This document shows positions 27,135-35,873 of a DNA stretch of 64,000 nt, in pieces. Made by a program: the position numbers and the translations under genes. The first letter of the stretch is position 1. Each line of letters starts with the position of its first letter. The DNA lies in NCBI RefSeq assembly GCF_003217255.1, contig NZ_QJTE01000001.1, forward strand, positions 558,001-622,000, written 5' to 3'. The DNA is from Pseudoroseicyclus aestuarii. GTDB taxonomy: Bacteria; Pseudomonadota; Alphaproteobacteria; Rhodobacterales; Rhodobacteraceae. The notes under the pieces are model-generated. The model searched no databases and was not told where the DNA came from. It saw only the letters and a list, made by a program, of their open reading frames with translations.

Positions 27135-27835
27135 GCATGTCCTCCGGCGCGATGAGCCTGGGGCCAGCCCCGGCGCGGCTGCGCCGGGGCACCGCCGTCC
27201 GGGGCGCTGGACGGCTGCAGATGCAGGCCGTACCACCCCCTGAAGCGCGAGAGGATGCGAGGCTGGCCCTGACCGGATTGTCCGATGGCGACCTGCTGGT
27301 GGCCTATGCCGCCGGGCAGGAGGCTGCGGCCCAGCTGCTGACGGAGCGGCTGGTGCCGCGCGTCTATGCTCAGGCCATGCGAATGCTGGCCGACCGGGCC
27401 GAGGCCGAGGACGTGGCGCAGGACGCCATGCTGAAGCTCTGGCAGGTGGCGCCCGACTGGCGCGAGGGCGAGGCGCAGGTGACCACCTGGCTCTACCGCG
27501 TGACCGCGAACCTCTGCATCGACAGGCTGCGCCGGCGGCGCCGGACCGCGCCGCTCGAGGCCGCGGCCGAGCCACCCGATCCCGCGCCCGGCGCCGCCGA
27601 GCGCCTGCAGGGCGCGGCGCGAAACCGCGCCCTCAGCGAGGCGCTGGCCAGCCTGCCCGAACGGCAGGCCCGCGCCGTTGCGCTGCGCCACCTCGAGGGG
27701 TTGGGCAACCCGGAGATCGCCGGGATCATGGACATCGGGGTCGAGGCGGTGGAAAGTTTGACCGCCCGCGGCAAGCGGGCGCTCGCGCGCCTGCTGTCGA
27801 AGCGCCGGGCGGAACTGGGGTACGAGGATGAGTGA
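27131..27835 (+). CDS. ECF-type RNA polymerase sigma factor
   Basis: 234 residues if the ATG at 27131 (ATGA overlap with the EF-hand gene) is used. Conserved sequence begins only near residue 48 (GLSDGDLLVAYAAGQ), so ATG 27221 is also possible. Region 2 is RAEAEDVAQDAMLKLWQ with a WLYRVTANLCIDRLRRRRR segment, and region 4 is ASLPERQARAVALRHLEG followed by the helix-turn-helix GNPEIAGIMDIGVEAVESL. It would direct polymerase to envelope or metal-stress promoters. The next gene probably encodes its membrane anti-sigma partner. Confidence 0.9.
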   Translation: MSMSSGAMSLGPAPARLRRGTAVRGAGRLQMQAVPPPEAREDARLALTGLSDGDLLVAYAAGQEAAAQLLTERLVPRVYAQAMRMLADRAEAEDVAQDAMLKLWQVAPDWREGEAQVTTWLYRVTANLCIDRLRRRRRTAPLEAAAEPPDPAPGAAERLQGAARNRALSEALASLPERQARAVALRHLEGLGNPEIAGIMDIGVEAVESLTARGKRALARLLSKRRAELGYEDE

Positions 27836-28208
27836 CAGGATCGAGACCCCGCCGGGCGGGGCGGCCGGGGATGCACGGGCCGAGGATGCGCTTGACGCGC
27901 TGCTGGGCGAGGTCAGCCAGCGGGCCGAGGCGCCGGGCGAGGCGCTGATGGCGCGCATCGCGGCGCAGGGCAGGGCGATGCAGCCACGGCCCGGTGCGGC
28001 GGCGCCCTCAGGGCAGGGCGCGGGTTGGCTGCGGGCGCTGCTGGGCGGCTGGCCCGTGGCCGGCGGTCTTGCCGCCGCCGCGGCGGCCGGCGTGATGATC
28101 GGCGGCGCGCCGCCCGCTGCCCTGACCGCCTTCGCCTCGGACGTGATGGGGCAGACGGTGTCCTACAGCCTGCTGTCGGACGCGGACCTCTACGGGCTGG
28201 AGGACTGA
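27828..28208 (+). CDS. Single-pass membrane protein, putative anti-sigma factor
   Basis: 126 residues, overlapping the sigma gene by 8 nt. A soluble N-terminal segment (about 1-65) includes AEDALDALLGEVSQRAEAPGEALMARI, followed by one transmembrane helix near 75-95 and a short periplasmic tail ending SYSLLSDADLYGLED. There is no H-x3-C-x2-C zinc motif, so it is not a ZAS-type anti-sigma. The assignment rests on size, topology and position after the ECF gene. It could instead be an unrelated inner-membrane protein. Confidence 0.7.
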   Translation: MSDRIETPPGGAAGDARAEDALDALLGEVSQRAEAPGEALMARIAAQGRAMQPRPGAAAPSGQGAGWLRALLGGWPVAGGLAAAAAAGVMIGGAPPAALTAFASDVMGQTVSYSLLSDADLYGLED

Positions 28209-28210
28209 GC

Positions 28211-28690
28211 ATGGCCCAGCCCCCGACCCCGCCGCGCCGCTTTCGCTGGCTGCTGATCGCCTCGCTGGCGCTGAACCTCGCCGTTGCCGGGCTGGTGCTG
28301 GGCGCCGTGCTCTTCGGCCCGGCGCGTCACGGCCCGCCGCGCAACGTCGACTTCGCGCTTGGCCCCGTGGTGCGGGCGCTGGGGCCCGAGGTGATGCGCG
28401 ACATCCGCGAGACCATGCGCGCCGATCCTGCCCTGCGCCCGCCGGGCCGCGGCGAACGGCGCGCCTTCGAGGAGACCCTGCTGGAGGCCCTGCGCGCCGA
28501 GCCCTTCGTGCCGGAGGCACTGTCGCGCCAGCTGGGGGCGATGCGCCAGCGCGTGACGGCGGTGCAGACCGCCGCGCAGGAGGCCGCCGTCGCCGCGCTG
28601 GAGGCCTTGTCTCCCGAGGAGCGCGCCGAGATCGCCGACCGGCTGGAGCGCGAGATGCAGGAAGGGCAGGGCCGGGGGCCGCGGGACTAG
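28211..28690 (+). CDS. Periplasmic heavy-metal sensor/Spy-like protein
   Basis: 159 residues. One N-terminal membrane anchor (about 13-38), then a helical periplasmic domain with RRAFEETLLEALRAEPFVPE and RLEREMQEGQGRG, typical of the metal-resistance/CnrR-CpxP-Spy group. Such proteins sense metals or chaperone unfolded proteins and often sit with ECF sigma factors. It begins 2 nt after the anti-sigma-like gene and ends in a CTAG overlap with the convergent ribbon-helix-helix gene. No metal-coordinating cluster of His or Cys is obvious. Confidence 0.82.
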   Translation: MAQPPTPPRRFRWLLIASLALNLAVAGLVLGAVLFGPARHGPPRNVDFALGPVVRALGPEVMRDIRETMRADPALRPPGRGERRAFEETLLEALRAEPFVPEALSRQLGAMRQRVTAVQTAAQEAAVAALEALSPEERAEIADRLEREMQEGQGRGPRD

Positions 28691-28932
28691 CCGTCGGGCT
28701 GCGCCGTGGCCCGCTGCGCCTCGCGCAGCACGTAGACGCGGATCGCTGAGGCGAGGCCGATCTCGCCGCGAGCGGCGTCGATCTCGGCGGCGAGGCGGTT
28801 CAGCGGCAGGCCCCGCGCGGCGGCGCTGGCGCGGAAGCCCTGCCAGAAGGCCTCTTCCAGCGAGACCGAGGTCCGGTGCCCCTGCAGCGTCAGGGAGCGT
28901 TTGACCGGCCGCCCCTCAGCCGCGATCGTCAT
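28687..28932 (-). CDS. Ribbon-helix-helix domain protein
   Basis: 81 residues from ATG 28930-28932. The pattern VKRSLTLQGHRTSVSLEEAFWQGFRASAAARG is a ribbon-helix-helix domain of the RHH_4 type, common in alphaproteobacteria next to fumC and DUF4169. The beta strand is at about 14-24. It is probably a small DNA-binding regulator, though targets are unknown. It overlaps the DUF4169 gene upstream by 17 nt. Confidence 0.85.
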   Translation of the reverse strand: MTIAAEGRPVKRSLTLQGHRTSVSLEEAFWQGFRASAAARGLPLNRLAAEIDAARGEIGLASAIRVYVLREAQRATAQPDG

Positions 28933-29122
28933 CGCCCTGCGGCCCCCGCTCGCGCCGATGCGCCTCGATCCGGCGCGCCTCGGCCTCTTCGCGGGCCGTC
29001 TGCAGCGCCGTCTCGGCCTTGGTGCGGCCGAAGCGGGCTGCATTCTCGTCGGCGCGGGCCCGCTTCTCGGCCCGCGCCTTCTGCTTGCGCAGCCGGTTCA
29101 GATTGACCGGCGCGCTGCTCAC
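28916..29122 (-). CDS. DUF4169 small basic protein
   Basis: 68 residues: [20 protein letters not shown] and repeated R/K/E/A helical sequence with FGRTKAE in the middle, the DUF4169 pattern. The protein is probably a single long charged helix and its function is unknown. It is coupled to fumC by an ATGA-type overlap at its start (29119-29122) and overlaps the ribbon-helix-helix gene at its end, so all three form one operon. Confidence 0.85.
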   Translation of the reverse strand: MSSAPVNLNRLRKQKARAEKRARADENAARFGRTKAETALQTAREEAEARRIEAHRRERGPQGDDDRG

Positions 29123-30510
29123 TTCGGGCCGATCATGTCTTCGGGCCGGACCACGCGGTCGAAGGTCTCGGCATCCACGAAGCCGAGGTTGATTGCCTCC
29201 TCGCGCAGGGTGGTGCGGTTCTTGTGCGCGGTCTTGGCCACCGTCGTCGCGTTGTCGTAGCCGATGGTCGGGGCGAGGGCGGTGACCAGCATCAGGCTTT
29301 GCTGCATCAGGCTCTCGATCCGGTCGCGGTCGGCGCGCAGCCCGGCGATGCAGTTGTCGGTGAAGGCGCGCGCGGCATCGCCCAGAAGTTGCATGGATTG
29401 CAGCACGTTGTAGGCCATCATCGGCTTCATCACGTTCAGCTCGAAATGCCCCTGGCTGCCAGCAAAGCCGACGGCGGCGTCGTTGCCCATGACATGGGCG
29501 CAGACCTGCGTCAGCGCCTCGACCTGCGTCGGGTTCACCTTGCCCGGCATGATCGAGGAGCCGGGCTCGTTCTCGGGCAGCAGCAGTTCTCCCAGCCCGG
29601 TGCGGGGGCCGGAGCCCATGACGCGGATGTCATGCGCGATCTTGTAAAGCGTGACGGCGACCGAGCGCAGCGCGCCCGACATCTCGACCATGGCGTCGTG
29701 CGTGGCGAGCGCCTCGAACTTGTTGGGGGCGGTGACGAAGGGCAGGCCGGTGATCTCGGCCATCTTCTGCGCCACGGTCTCGCCCCAGCCCTTGGGGGTG
29801 TTCAGCCCGGTGCCGACGGCGGTGCCGCCCTGCGCCAGCTGGTAGATCGCCGGCAGCGCGGCCTTCACCCGGCGCAGGCCTTGGCCCAGTGCATGGACGT
29901 AGCCCGAGAATTCCTGCCCCAGCGTCAGGGGCGTCGCATCCATCATGTGGGTGCGGCCAATCTTGATGATATCCTCGAAGCTTGCGGCCTTTTCCTCGAG
30001 TGCTGCATGAAGATGCTCGAGCCCCGGGATCAGCACGTCGCGCGCCGTCGTGGCGACCGCGATATGCATCGCCGTGGGGAAGGTGTCGTTCGAGGACTGG
30101 CCCTTGTTGACGTCGTCGTTGGGATGGACCGGGTCCTTCGACCCCATCGTGCCGCCCAGCATCTCGATCGCGCGGTTCGAGATGACCTCGTTGGCGTTCA
30201 TGTTCGATTGCGTGCCGGAGCCGGTCTGCCAGACCACCAGCGGGAAGTGATCGTCGAGCTTGCCTTCTGCCACCTCGGCGGCGGCGGCGGCGATGGCATC
30301 GGCCTTGCCGGCGTCGAGCGCGCCGCGGTCCTTGTTGGCCAGGGCGCAGGCCTGCTTGATCACGCCGAGCGCCCGGACGAGGGCGAGGGGCTGCGTCTCC
30401 CAGCCGATGGGAAAGTTTTGCAGGCTGCGCTGTGTCTGCGCGCCCCAGTACTTGTCCGCCGGCACGTCGAGCGGGCCGAAGCTGTCGGTTTCAACGCGGG
30501 TCTGGGTCAT
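29119..30510 (-). CDS. fumC: Fumarate hydratase, class II
   Basis: 463 residues from ATG 30508-30510 ([20 protein letters not shown]). It interconverts fumarate and malate in the citric acid cycle without an iron-sulfur cluster. Signature segments are [13 protein letters not shown] and the superfamily loop [11 protein letters not shown] near residue 318, with the catalytic Ser in that loop and His in [16 protein letters not shown]. Length is as expected. It leads a three-gene operon with DUF4169 and the ribbon-helix-helix protein. Confidence 0.97.
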   Translation of the reverse strand: MTQTRVETDSFGPLDVPADKYWGAQTQRSLQNFPIGWETQPLALVRALGVIKQACALANKDRGALDAGKADAIAAAAAEVAEGKLDDHFPLVVWQTGSGTQSNMNANEVISNRAIEMLGGTMGSKDPVHPNDDVNKGQSSNDTFPTAMHIAVATTARDVLIPGLEHLHAALEEKAASFEDIIKIGRTHMMDATPLTLGQEFSGYVHALGQGLRRVKAALPAIYQLAQGGTAVGTGLNTPKGWGETVAQKMAEITGLPFVTAPNKFEALATHDAMVEMSGALRSVAVTLYKIAHDIRVMGSGPRTGLGELLLPENEPGSSIMPGKVNPTQVEALTQVCAHVMGNDAAVGFAGSQGHFELNVMKPMMAYNVLQSMQLLGDAARAFTDNCIAGLRADRDRIESLMQQSLMLVTALAPTIGYDNATTVAKTAHKNRTTLREEAINLGFVDAETFDRVVRPEDMIGPK

Positions 30511-30548
30511 TGCGGCATCCTCGGTTGCAGGCTCGCGCGCTTTTTGCG

Positions 30549-31565
30549 TCAAGCAGACCCATCCCGCAATGTTTCAATTGCGCCCGGCGCCGTCTGGGCA
30601 AAGAGACCGCCGCCCGGTCCCTGCGCGCGCAGGCGGAACCCGGCAGGCCAGTAGCGGATTTCGCAGCGGCTGCCGAAGAGTTTCAGCATCGAGGCGCGCA
30701 CGAACAGGCTGCCATAGCCGGAATGGGTCGGCTCGCGGATCGGGGGGCCGTCGCGTTCGGCCCAGGTCAGGACCACGGCGCCGGTCTTGTCAGGATGGCT
30801 CAGCTCGAGGTCCACGCGGCCCTGCGGCGTCGAAAGCGCACCGTATTTGACCGCGTTGGTCGCCAGCTCGTGCAGGCAGAGCGCCAGCTGCCGCGCCGGT
30901 TCGGGCTGGAGTGGCAGGGAGGGGCCCCGGATTGACACCGCCTCGCGCGAGGCGCCGTGCGGGCGCAGGATGCGGCCGGCGATATCCTCGAACAAGGCGG
31001 TGTCCTGCAGCCCGGCACTCAGCGTGCCATGGGCAGCGGTCAGCGCGTCGAGCCGCGCGATGAAGGCATCCATCGCCTCGAGCGGCGGGGCGGTGCGCTG
31101 GGTCATCTTCGCCATGGAGCGGATCGAGGAGACGAGGTTCTTGTTCCGGTGCCGCATCTCGCGCAGTTCGGCCGCCGTGGGCTGGTGCGCCATGTCCGGC
31201 GATGGAAACTCGTGGCCGGTCGACAGAAGCCGCGTGACCGTCCCGTCCGGCGCCCGCAGCGGAATGAGCTGGAAGATCGCCCGGGCGCGGCCGTCCCCGG
31301 CGGTGCGCGTGATCTCGTCATGGCGGCTGGAGATGCCCTGCGTGGCCAGCGCCACGGCAGCCTCCATCCGGTGCTGCAGGGCGGGGTCGTAGCTGAACCA
31401 TGGACCCGTGGCGAAGGGCGTGCCCTTCACCTCCTCGAGTGTCAGGCCGACGGCATCAAGGCCGCTCTGGCAGATGTGCTCGATCATGCCGTCGGCATCC
31501 AGCACCGAGGCGAAGCCGAGCGTGCCCTCGATGATCTGGTACAGCAGGGGCGGGATCGGCGGCAT
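30549..31565 (-). CDS. PAS-containing HWE-type sensor histidine kinase
   Basis: 338 residues, cytoplasmic, without membrane segments. A PAS-like N-terminal domain (about 5-125) precedes a phosphoacceptor region with [16 protein letters not shown] (His near 138), then an ATPase domain with [15 protein letters not shown] and [12 protein letters not shown]. That W-x-E signature and the H-E-L-x-T-N-A-x-K-Y-G-A box define the HWE family used in light, stress and general-stress pathways. No response regulator or PhyR gene is adjacent, so it is an orphan here. Signal and partner are unknown. Confidence 0.87.
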   Translation of the reverse strand: MPPIPPLLYQIIEGTLGFASVLDADGMIEHICQSGLDAVGLTLEEVKGTPFATGPWFSYDPALQHRMEAAVALATQGISSRHDEITRTAGDGRARAIFQLIPLRAPDGTVTRLLSTGHEFPSPDMAHQPTAAELREMRHRNKNLVSSIRSMAKMTQRTAPPLEAMDAFIARLDALTAAHGTLSAGLQDTALFEDIAGRILRPHGASREAVSIRGPSLPLQPEPARQLALCLHELATNAVKYGALSTPQGRVDLELSHPDKTGAVVLTWAERDGPPIREPTHSGYGSLFVRASMLKLFGSRCEIRYWPAGFRLRAQGPGGGLFAQTAPGAIETLRDGSA

Positions 31566-31817
31566 GGGCGGCCCTCGATAACGGAACTTGGCACGCCTTC
31601 AGGGGGCTGCGGGGACAACCTAGGGGCGATCATGTTGCGAGTCACGTCTCTGATGCGGTTGGTCAGGAGCGGACAGATGGCCGAGGTATAACACCTTTGA
31701 TATAATAAATCGCTTTACTAGCATTTGACGCGCATGGCTCGCGACGGTTAGGCAGGTATTAACGGGCGATAGGAGCGTCCGGCGGCCCCCGGGCCGCACC
31801 GAGGAGGACACCGTCAG
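31566..31817. other. Promoter region of the arabinofuranosidase operon
   Basis: It begins between the divergent kinase and the arabinose genes. The part near 31685-31735 is distinctly A+T-rich (TTTGATATAATAAATC), a likely promoter. I could not place -35/-10 boxes or an operator with confidence. The 12-bp sequence CCGTGCCGGCGC occurs twice downstream, 50 nt apart (31829 and 31879), inside the leader frame. Confidence 0.4.
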
Positions 31818-31928
31818 ATGACCGGCCGCCGTGCCGGCGCTCGCGCGGCGCGGGCCTGCCCTTTCGGGGCATGCGCGCCCGTGCCGGCGCATAGCGTCCA
31901 TCTGCAGCGAAGGAACTACAGCGCATGA
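31818..31928 (+). CDS. Possible 36-codon leader peptide upstream of abfA
   Basis: The ATG at 31818 follows AGGAGGA (31802-31808) with 9 nt spacing, the best ribosome site in this region. The frame runs 36 codons, is Arg/Ala-rich at first (MTGRRAGARA), and stops with TGA at 31926-31928, overlapping the abfA ATG at 31925 (ATGA). That geometry suggests translational coupling or a leader-peptide control of the operon. abfA also has its own GAAGGA site. It is too short for homology judgement and could be chance. Confidence 0.4.
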   Translation: MTGRRAGARAARACPFGACAPVPAHSVHLQRRNYSA

Positions 31929-33433
31929 AAGTCAGCGCCGACCTGCACCGCGAATTCACCGTCGCCCGCATCGACGACAGGCTCTACTCGGCCTTCATCG
32001 AGCATATGGGCCGGGCCATCTACGAGGGCATCTACGAACCCGGGCACCCCAGCGCCGACGAGCACGGCTTTCGCGGCGACGTGCTGCAATACGTCAAGGA
32101 CCTGAAGATCCCGGCGATCCGCTACCCGGGCGGCAACTTCGTCTCGGCCTACGACTGGAAGGACGGCATCGGTCTGAAGGAGGATCGGCCCGTCCGTCTG
32201 GACCTGGCCTGGCGCAGCAAGGAGACGAACCAGGTCGGCATCAACGAATTCGGCATCTGGGCGGAGAAGGCCGGCATCGACATGATGCTGGCGATGAACC
32301 TCGGCACCGCCGGGATCAAGGAAGCCCGCGAATACGTCGAATACGTCACCCATCCGGGCGGCACGACATGGTCGGACCTGCGCCGCAGCCACGGGCAGGA
32401 GACGCCCTGGGACGTGAACATGTGGTGCCTGGGGAACGAGATGGACGGCCCCTGGCAGGTCGGCCACAAGGAGGCCAAAGAATACGGCCGCCTCGCCGAC
32501 GAGACCGGCAAGGCGGTGCGTGGCCTCAACCCCAATGCCGAGCTGATCGTCTGCGGCAGCTCCAACGACGCCATGCCGACCTATCCCGACTGGGAGCGGG
32601 GCGTGCTGGAAGAGTGCTACGACACCGTCGATTACATCAGCCTGCACAAGTACTTCGGCAACTCCAGCAACGACACGCTGAACTTCTTCGGCAAGATCGA
32701 GGAGACGGGCCGCTACATCCAGGCGATCGCCGGGGTCATCGACTTCGTGCAGGCCAAGAAGCGGTCGAAGAAGAAGGTCGGCATCTGCTTCGACGAGTGG
32801 AACGTCTGGTATCACATCCGCGGCCAGGACGAGAAGAACTGGAAGAGCTGGGACTGGCCCGAGGCGCCGCATCTTCTCGAAGAGGACTACAACTTCGAGG
32901 ATGCGCTCTTCGTCGCCGGCCTGCTGAACGAATTCATCCGCCGCAGCGACCGGGTGCGCATCGCCGCCATCGCCCAGCTGGTGAACGTGATCGCGCCGAT
33001 CCGGACGCTGGCCGGCGGTGCCGCCTGGCGCACGACGATCTACTGGCCCTACCAGATGGCCTCGCTGTATGGCCGCGGCATCGCGCTGAACGTCGCCGTC
33101 GACGGGCCGACCTACAACTGCGAGGTCAGCCAGGACGTCCGCTACATGGACATCTCGGCGGTGCATAACGACGGCGAGGGGATGGTCACGGTCTTCATCG
33201 TGAACCGCCACCTGACCGAGGAGGCCGAGCTCGACATGCGGCTGACCGGCTTCGACGGCGCGACCCTCGCGATGCATCAGGTCATGCAGGGCCACGATCT
33301 GCAGGCGACCAACATGCCCGATGCCCCCGACCGGGTGGCGATGCAGAAGGGCGAGGGCGTCGGTGTCGAGGACGGCCGGCTGAAGGGCAAGCTCGCGCCG
33401 CTGTCCTACCACGTCGTCCGGCTGAAGGTCTGA
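31925..33433 (+). CDS. abfA: Alpha-N-arabinofuranosidase, GH51
   Basis: 502 residues and no signal peptide, so cytoplasmic. A GH51 (beta/alpha)8 barrel with C-terminal beta domain. The acid/base Glu172 is in CLGNEMDGPW and the nucleophile Glu291 in CFDEWNVW; IRYPGGNFVSAYDWKDGIG near 65-83 is the family signature. It releases L-arabinose from imported arabino-oligosaccharides. It is the first full gene of an operon with a sugar ABC transporter (next start 4 nt after its stop), linking uptake to hydrolysis. Confidence 0.94.
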   Translation: MKVSADLHREFTVARIDDRLYSAFIEHMGRAIYEGIYEPGHPSADEHGFRGDVLQYVKDLKIPAIRYPGGNFVSAYDWKDGIGLKEDRPVRLDLAWRSKETNQVGINEFGIWAEKAGIDMMLAMNLGTAGIKEAREYVEYVTHPGGTTWSDLRRSHGQETPWDVNMWCLGNEMDGPWQVGHKEAKEYGRLADETGKAVRGLNPNAELIVCGSSNDAMPTYPDWERGVLEECYDTVDYISLHKYFGNSSNDTLNFFGKIEETGRYIQAIAGVIDFVQAKKRSKKKVGICFDEWNVWYHIRGQDEKNWKSWDWPEAPHLLEEDYNFEDALFVAGLLNEFIRRSDRVRIAAIAQLVNVIAPIRTLAGGAAWRTTIYWPYQMASLYGRGIALNVAVDGPTYNCEVSQDVRYMDISAVHNDGEGMVTVFIVNRHLTEEAELDMRLTGFDGATLAMHQVMQGHDLQATNMPDAPDRVAMQKGEGVGVEDGRLKGKLAPLSYHVVRLKV

Positions 33434-33437
33434 GGCG

Positions 33438-34514
33438 ATGAGCGGCGTCACCCTGACATCGGTCTCGAAGAAGTTCGGCGAGGTGGAGGTGATCCACGAC
33501 GTCTCGATGGAGATCGCCCAAGGCTCCTTCGCCGTCTTCGTCGGCCCCTCGGGCTGCGGGAAATCCACACTGCTGCGGATGATCGCCGGGCTCGAGGAGA
33601 CCTCGGGCGGGCGGATCGAGATCGAGGGCAGGGACGTCACGCGCGAGGAGCCGTCGAACCGCGAGGTCGCGATGGTCTTCCAGAACTACGCGCTTTATCC
33701 GCACCTGTCGGTCTTCGAAAACATGGCCTTCTCGCTGCGCCTCGCGAAGGCCAGCAAGGAGGAGACGAAGGCAAAGGTCGAGGAAGCGGCAGAAATCCTG
33801 CAGCTGACCGACCAGCTCAAGAAAAGGCCAAAGGAGCTGTCGGGCGGGCAGCGTCAGCGCGTGGCCATCGGCCGCGCCATCGTTCGCCAGCCCAAGGTCT
33901 TCCTCTTCGACGAGCCGTTGTCCAACCTCGATGCCGAGCTGCGCGTGCAGATGCGGTTGGAGCTGGCCCGGCTGCACCGGCAGATCGGCGCGACGATGAT
34001 CTACGTCACCCACGACCAGGTCGAGGCGATGACGCTGGCCGACGACATCTTCGTGCTGAAGGGCGGCTATGTGCAGCAATCCGGCGCGCCGCTCGACCTG
34101 TACGACGATCCGACGAACCGCTTCGTCGGCGGCTTCATCGGCAGTCCGGCGATGAACTTCCTGCCCGGACGGGTCGAGGCGGTGCAGGACGGCCGGATGA
34201 CCGTCGCCATCGATGGCAGCGATGGCGCCCGGATGGAGGCTGCGCGGCCCGCCGCCTTGTCGCAGGGCGACGCCGTTGTGCTGGGCGTGCGCCCCGAGCA
34301 CCTGGACCTGGCAGAGACCGGCCCGAGGGTCCGCGTCGAGATGGCCGAGGCGCTTGGCGGCGTGTCGTACCTGCACGCGAAGATGGCCGATGGCCGACAG
34401 GTCGTGATCGAGCGTCGCTCGATCCGCGACCGGCTGGAGGGCGAGGAGGTCGCGCTGACCGCCAGACCCGACGATATCCTCGTCTTCTCCCCTGAAGGGG
34501 AGCGGCTGAGGTGA
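33438..34514 (+). CDS. Sugar ABC transporter ATP-binding protein (MalK/UgpC type)
   Basis: 358 residues. Walker A GPSGCGKST at 36-44, signature LSGGQRQ at 134-140, Walker B ending DEP at 158-160 and the switch His in THDQVEAM. The C-terminal third carries the OB-fold regulatory domain of the MalK group (VVLGVRPEHLDLAE). It powers the importer built by the next three genes. In this group one ATPase often serves several transporters, and the encoded neighbours make arabino-oligosaccharides the likely cargo. Confidence 0.94.
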   Translation: MSGVTLTSVSKKFGEVEVIHDVSMEIAQGSFAVFVGPSGCGKSTLLRMIAGLEETSGGRIEIEGRDVTREEPSNREVAMVFQNYALYPHLSVFENMAFSLRLAKASKEETKAKVEEAAEILQLTDQLKKRPKELSGGQRQRVAIGRAIVRQPKVFLFDEPLSNLDAELRVQMRLELARLHRQIGATMIYVTHDQVEAMTLADDIFVLKGGYVQQSGAPLDLYDDPTNRFVGGFIGSPAMNFLPGRVEAVQDGRMTVAIDGSDGARMEAARPAALSQGDAVVLGVRPEHLDLAETGPRVRVEMAEALGGVSYLHAKMADGRQVVIERRSIRDRLEGEEVALTARPDDILVFSPEGERLR

Positions 34515-34540
34515 CATTGAAACGCAAGGGAGGAGACAGG

Positions 34541-35818
34541 ATGATCAATCTCAGGACGACCATGGCGGCAAGCCTTGCCGCGCTGATGGCCATGCCCGCA
34601 GCGGCTCAGGAAACCGTGGTCTGGTGGGACTTTCTCGCCGGCGGCGACGGCGTTCGCATGAAGTCGCTGATCGAGCAGTTCAACGAAGAGCACCCGGAGA
34701 TCCAGATCGACGGGACGACGCTTGAATGGGGCGTGCCCTTCTACACCAAGGTGCGCACTTCTGCCGCCGTGGGGCAGGGCCCCGACGTCATGACCTACCA
34801 CCTCAGCCGGCTGCCGCTGGCGCTGGAGGAGGGCGTGCTCAGCCCGATCACCGATGAGGACATGCAGGTCGCCGGCCTCTCCGAAGAGGACTTCTTCCCT
34901 TCGGCGCTCGAGGCGGCCAAGGGGCCGGACGGTCAGCTTTACGCCGTGCCCTTCGATATCCATTCGATCGTGCTCTACTACAACAAGAGCTACCTCGAGG
35001 GGACCGATTACCTCGACGAGAACGGCGAGCTGACCGGCATCGACAGCCTCGAGTCCTTCGAGGCGGCGCTGCAGGCCGCGGCCGCGAACGGCGCCAACCC
35101 GCCGCTGAGCTACCAGACCGGCGGTGAAGGCGGCGTTTGGCGCATCTTCTACACGCTGCTGGCGCAACAGGGCGGAGAGTTCATCGTCGACGGCGAAGTT
35201 CTGCCCGGCGACAATGCCGACAAGGCCGTGACCGCGCTGCAGACCATGCGCCATTGGGCCGAAGAAGGCTGGACTCCCGAGCAGGCCGAATACGAAGCCT
35301 CCGTCGCGCTGTTCAGCTCGGGACAGTCGGCGTTCCAGATCAATGGTGTGTGGGAAGTGCCGACGCAGGTCGACATGGCCGAGGCCGGCACGCTGGGCTA
35401 CGAATGGGGCGCCGTGCAGGTTCCGACCCTGATGGGCACCGAGGCGACCTGGGCCGACAGCCACGCCTTCGCGATCCCGGTCCAGGGCGATGAAGAGATG
35501 TCGCCCGAGAAGCGCGAGGCGGTGATGACCGTCATCGGCTGGATGGAAGAGCATGCGATCCAGTGGGCCAGCGCAGGTCACATCCCGGCCTACCGCCCGA
35601 TCACGGAGAGCGACGAGTACCAGCAGATGGAGCCCAACGCGACCTATGCCTCGTTGGCCGATACCGCCGTCTTCGATCCGCGCGACCCGATCGCCGGCGT
35701 CGCCTCTCCGGTCTACGATCAGGCGCTGAACATCATGGTTCCGGCCATCGCCGGCTACCTCTCGCCCGAAGATGCCGTGGCGCAGATGCAGTCCGACCTC
35801 TCCGGCATGATGCAGTAA
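34541..35818 (+). CDS. Extracellular solute-binding protein, sugar ABC transporter
   Basis: 425 residues from ATG 34541, with GGAGGAG just upstream. Signal peptide with cleavage near AAA-QE (residue 23). The mature protein starts TVVWWDFLAGGDGVRMKSLI, typical of family-1 sugar-binding proteins (UgpB/MalE group), with the conserved VPFDIHSIVLYYNKS and QSAFQINGVW segments. It captures the sugar in the periplasm. A 10-bp hairpin follows the stop, as expected where the binding protein must be made in excess over the permeases. Confidence 0.93.
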   Translation: MINLRTTMAASLAALMAMPAAAQETVVWWDFLAGGDGVRMKSLIEQFNEEHPEIQIDGTTLEWGVPFYTKVRTSAAVGQGPDVMTYHLSRLPLALEEGVLSPITDEDMQVAGLSEEDFFPSALEAAKGPDGQLYAVPFDIHSIVLYYNKSYLEGTDYLDENGELTGIDSLESFEAALQAAAANGANPPLSYQTGGEGGVWRIFYTLLAQQGGEFIVDGEVLPGDNADKAVTALQTMRHWAEEGWTPEQAEYEASVALFSSGQSAFQINGVWEVPTQVDMAEAGTLGYEWGAVQVPTLMGTEATWADSHAFAIPVQGDEEMSPEKREAVMTVIGWMEEHAIQWASAGHIPAYRPITESDEYQQMEPNATYASLADTAVFDPRDPIAGVASPVYDQALNIMVPAIAGYLSPEDAVAQMQSDLSGMMQ

Positions 35819-35825
35819 ACGACCG

Positions 35826-35851
35826 CCGGGCGCGGTGGTCCCCGCGCCCGG
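35826..35851 (+). terminator. Intra-operon hairpin after the binding-protein gene
   Basis: CCGGGCGCGG, loop TGGTCC, CCGCGCCCGG: a perfect 10-bp stem without a T-run, starting 8 nt past the stop and ending 22 nt before the permease start. It probably stabilises the upstream mRNA or partly terminates transcription, giving more binding protein than permease. Confidence 0.65.
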
Positions 35852-35873
35852 CCCGATCGAAGGAGCGCCCGCC

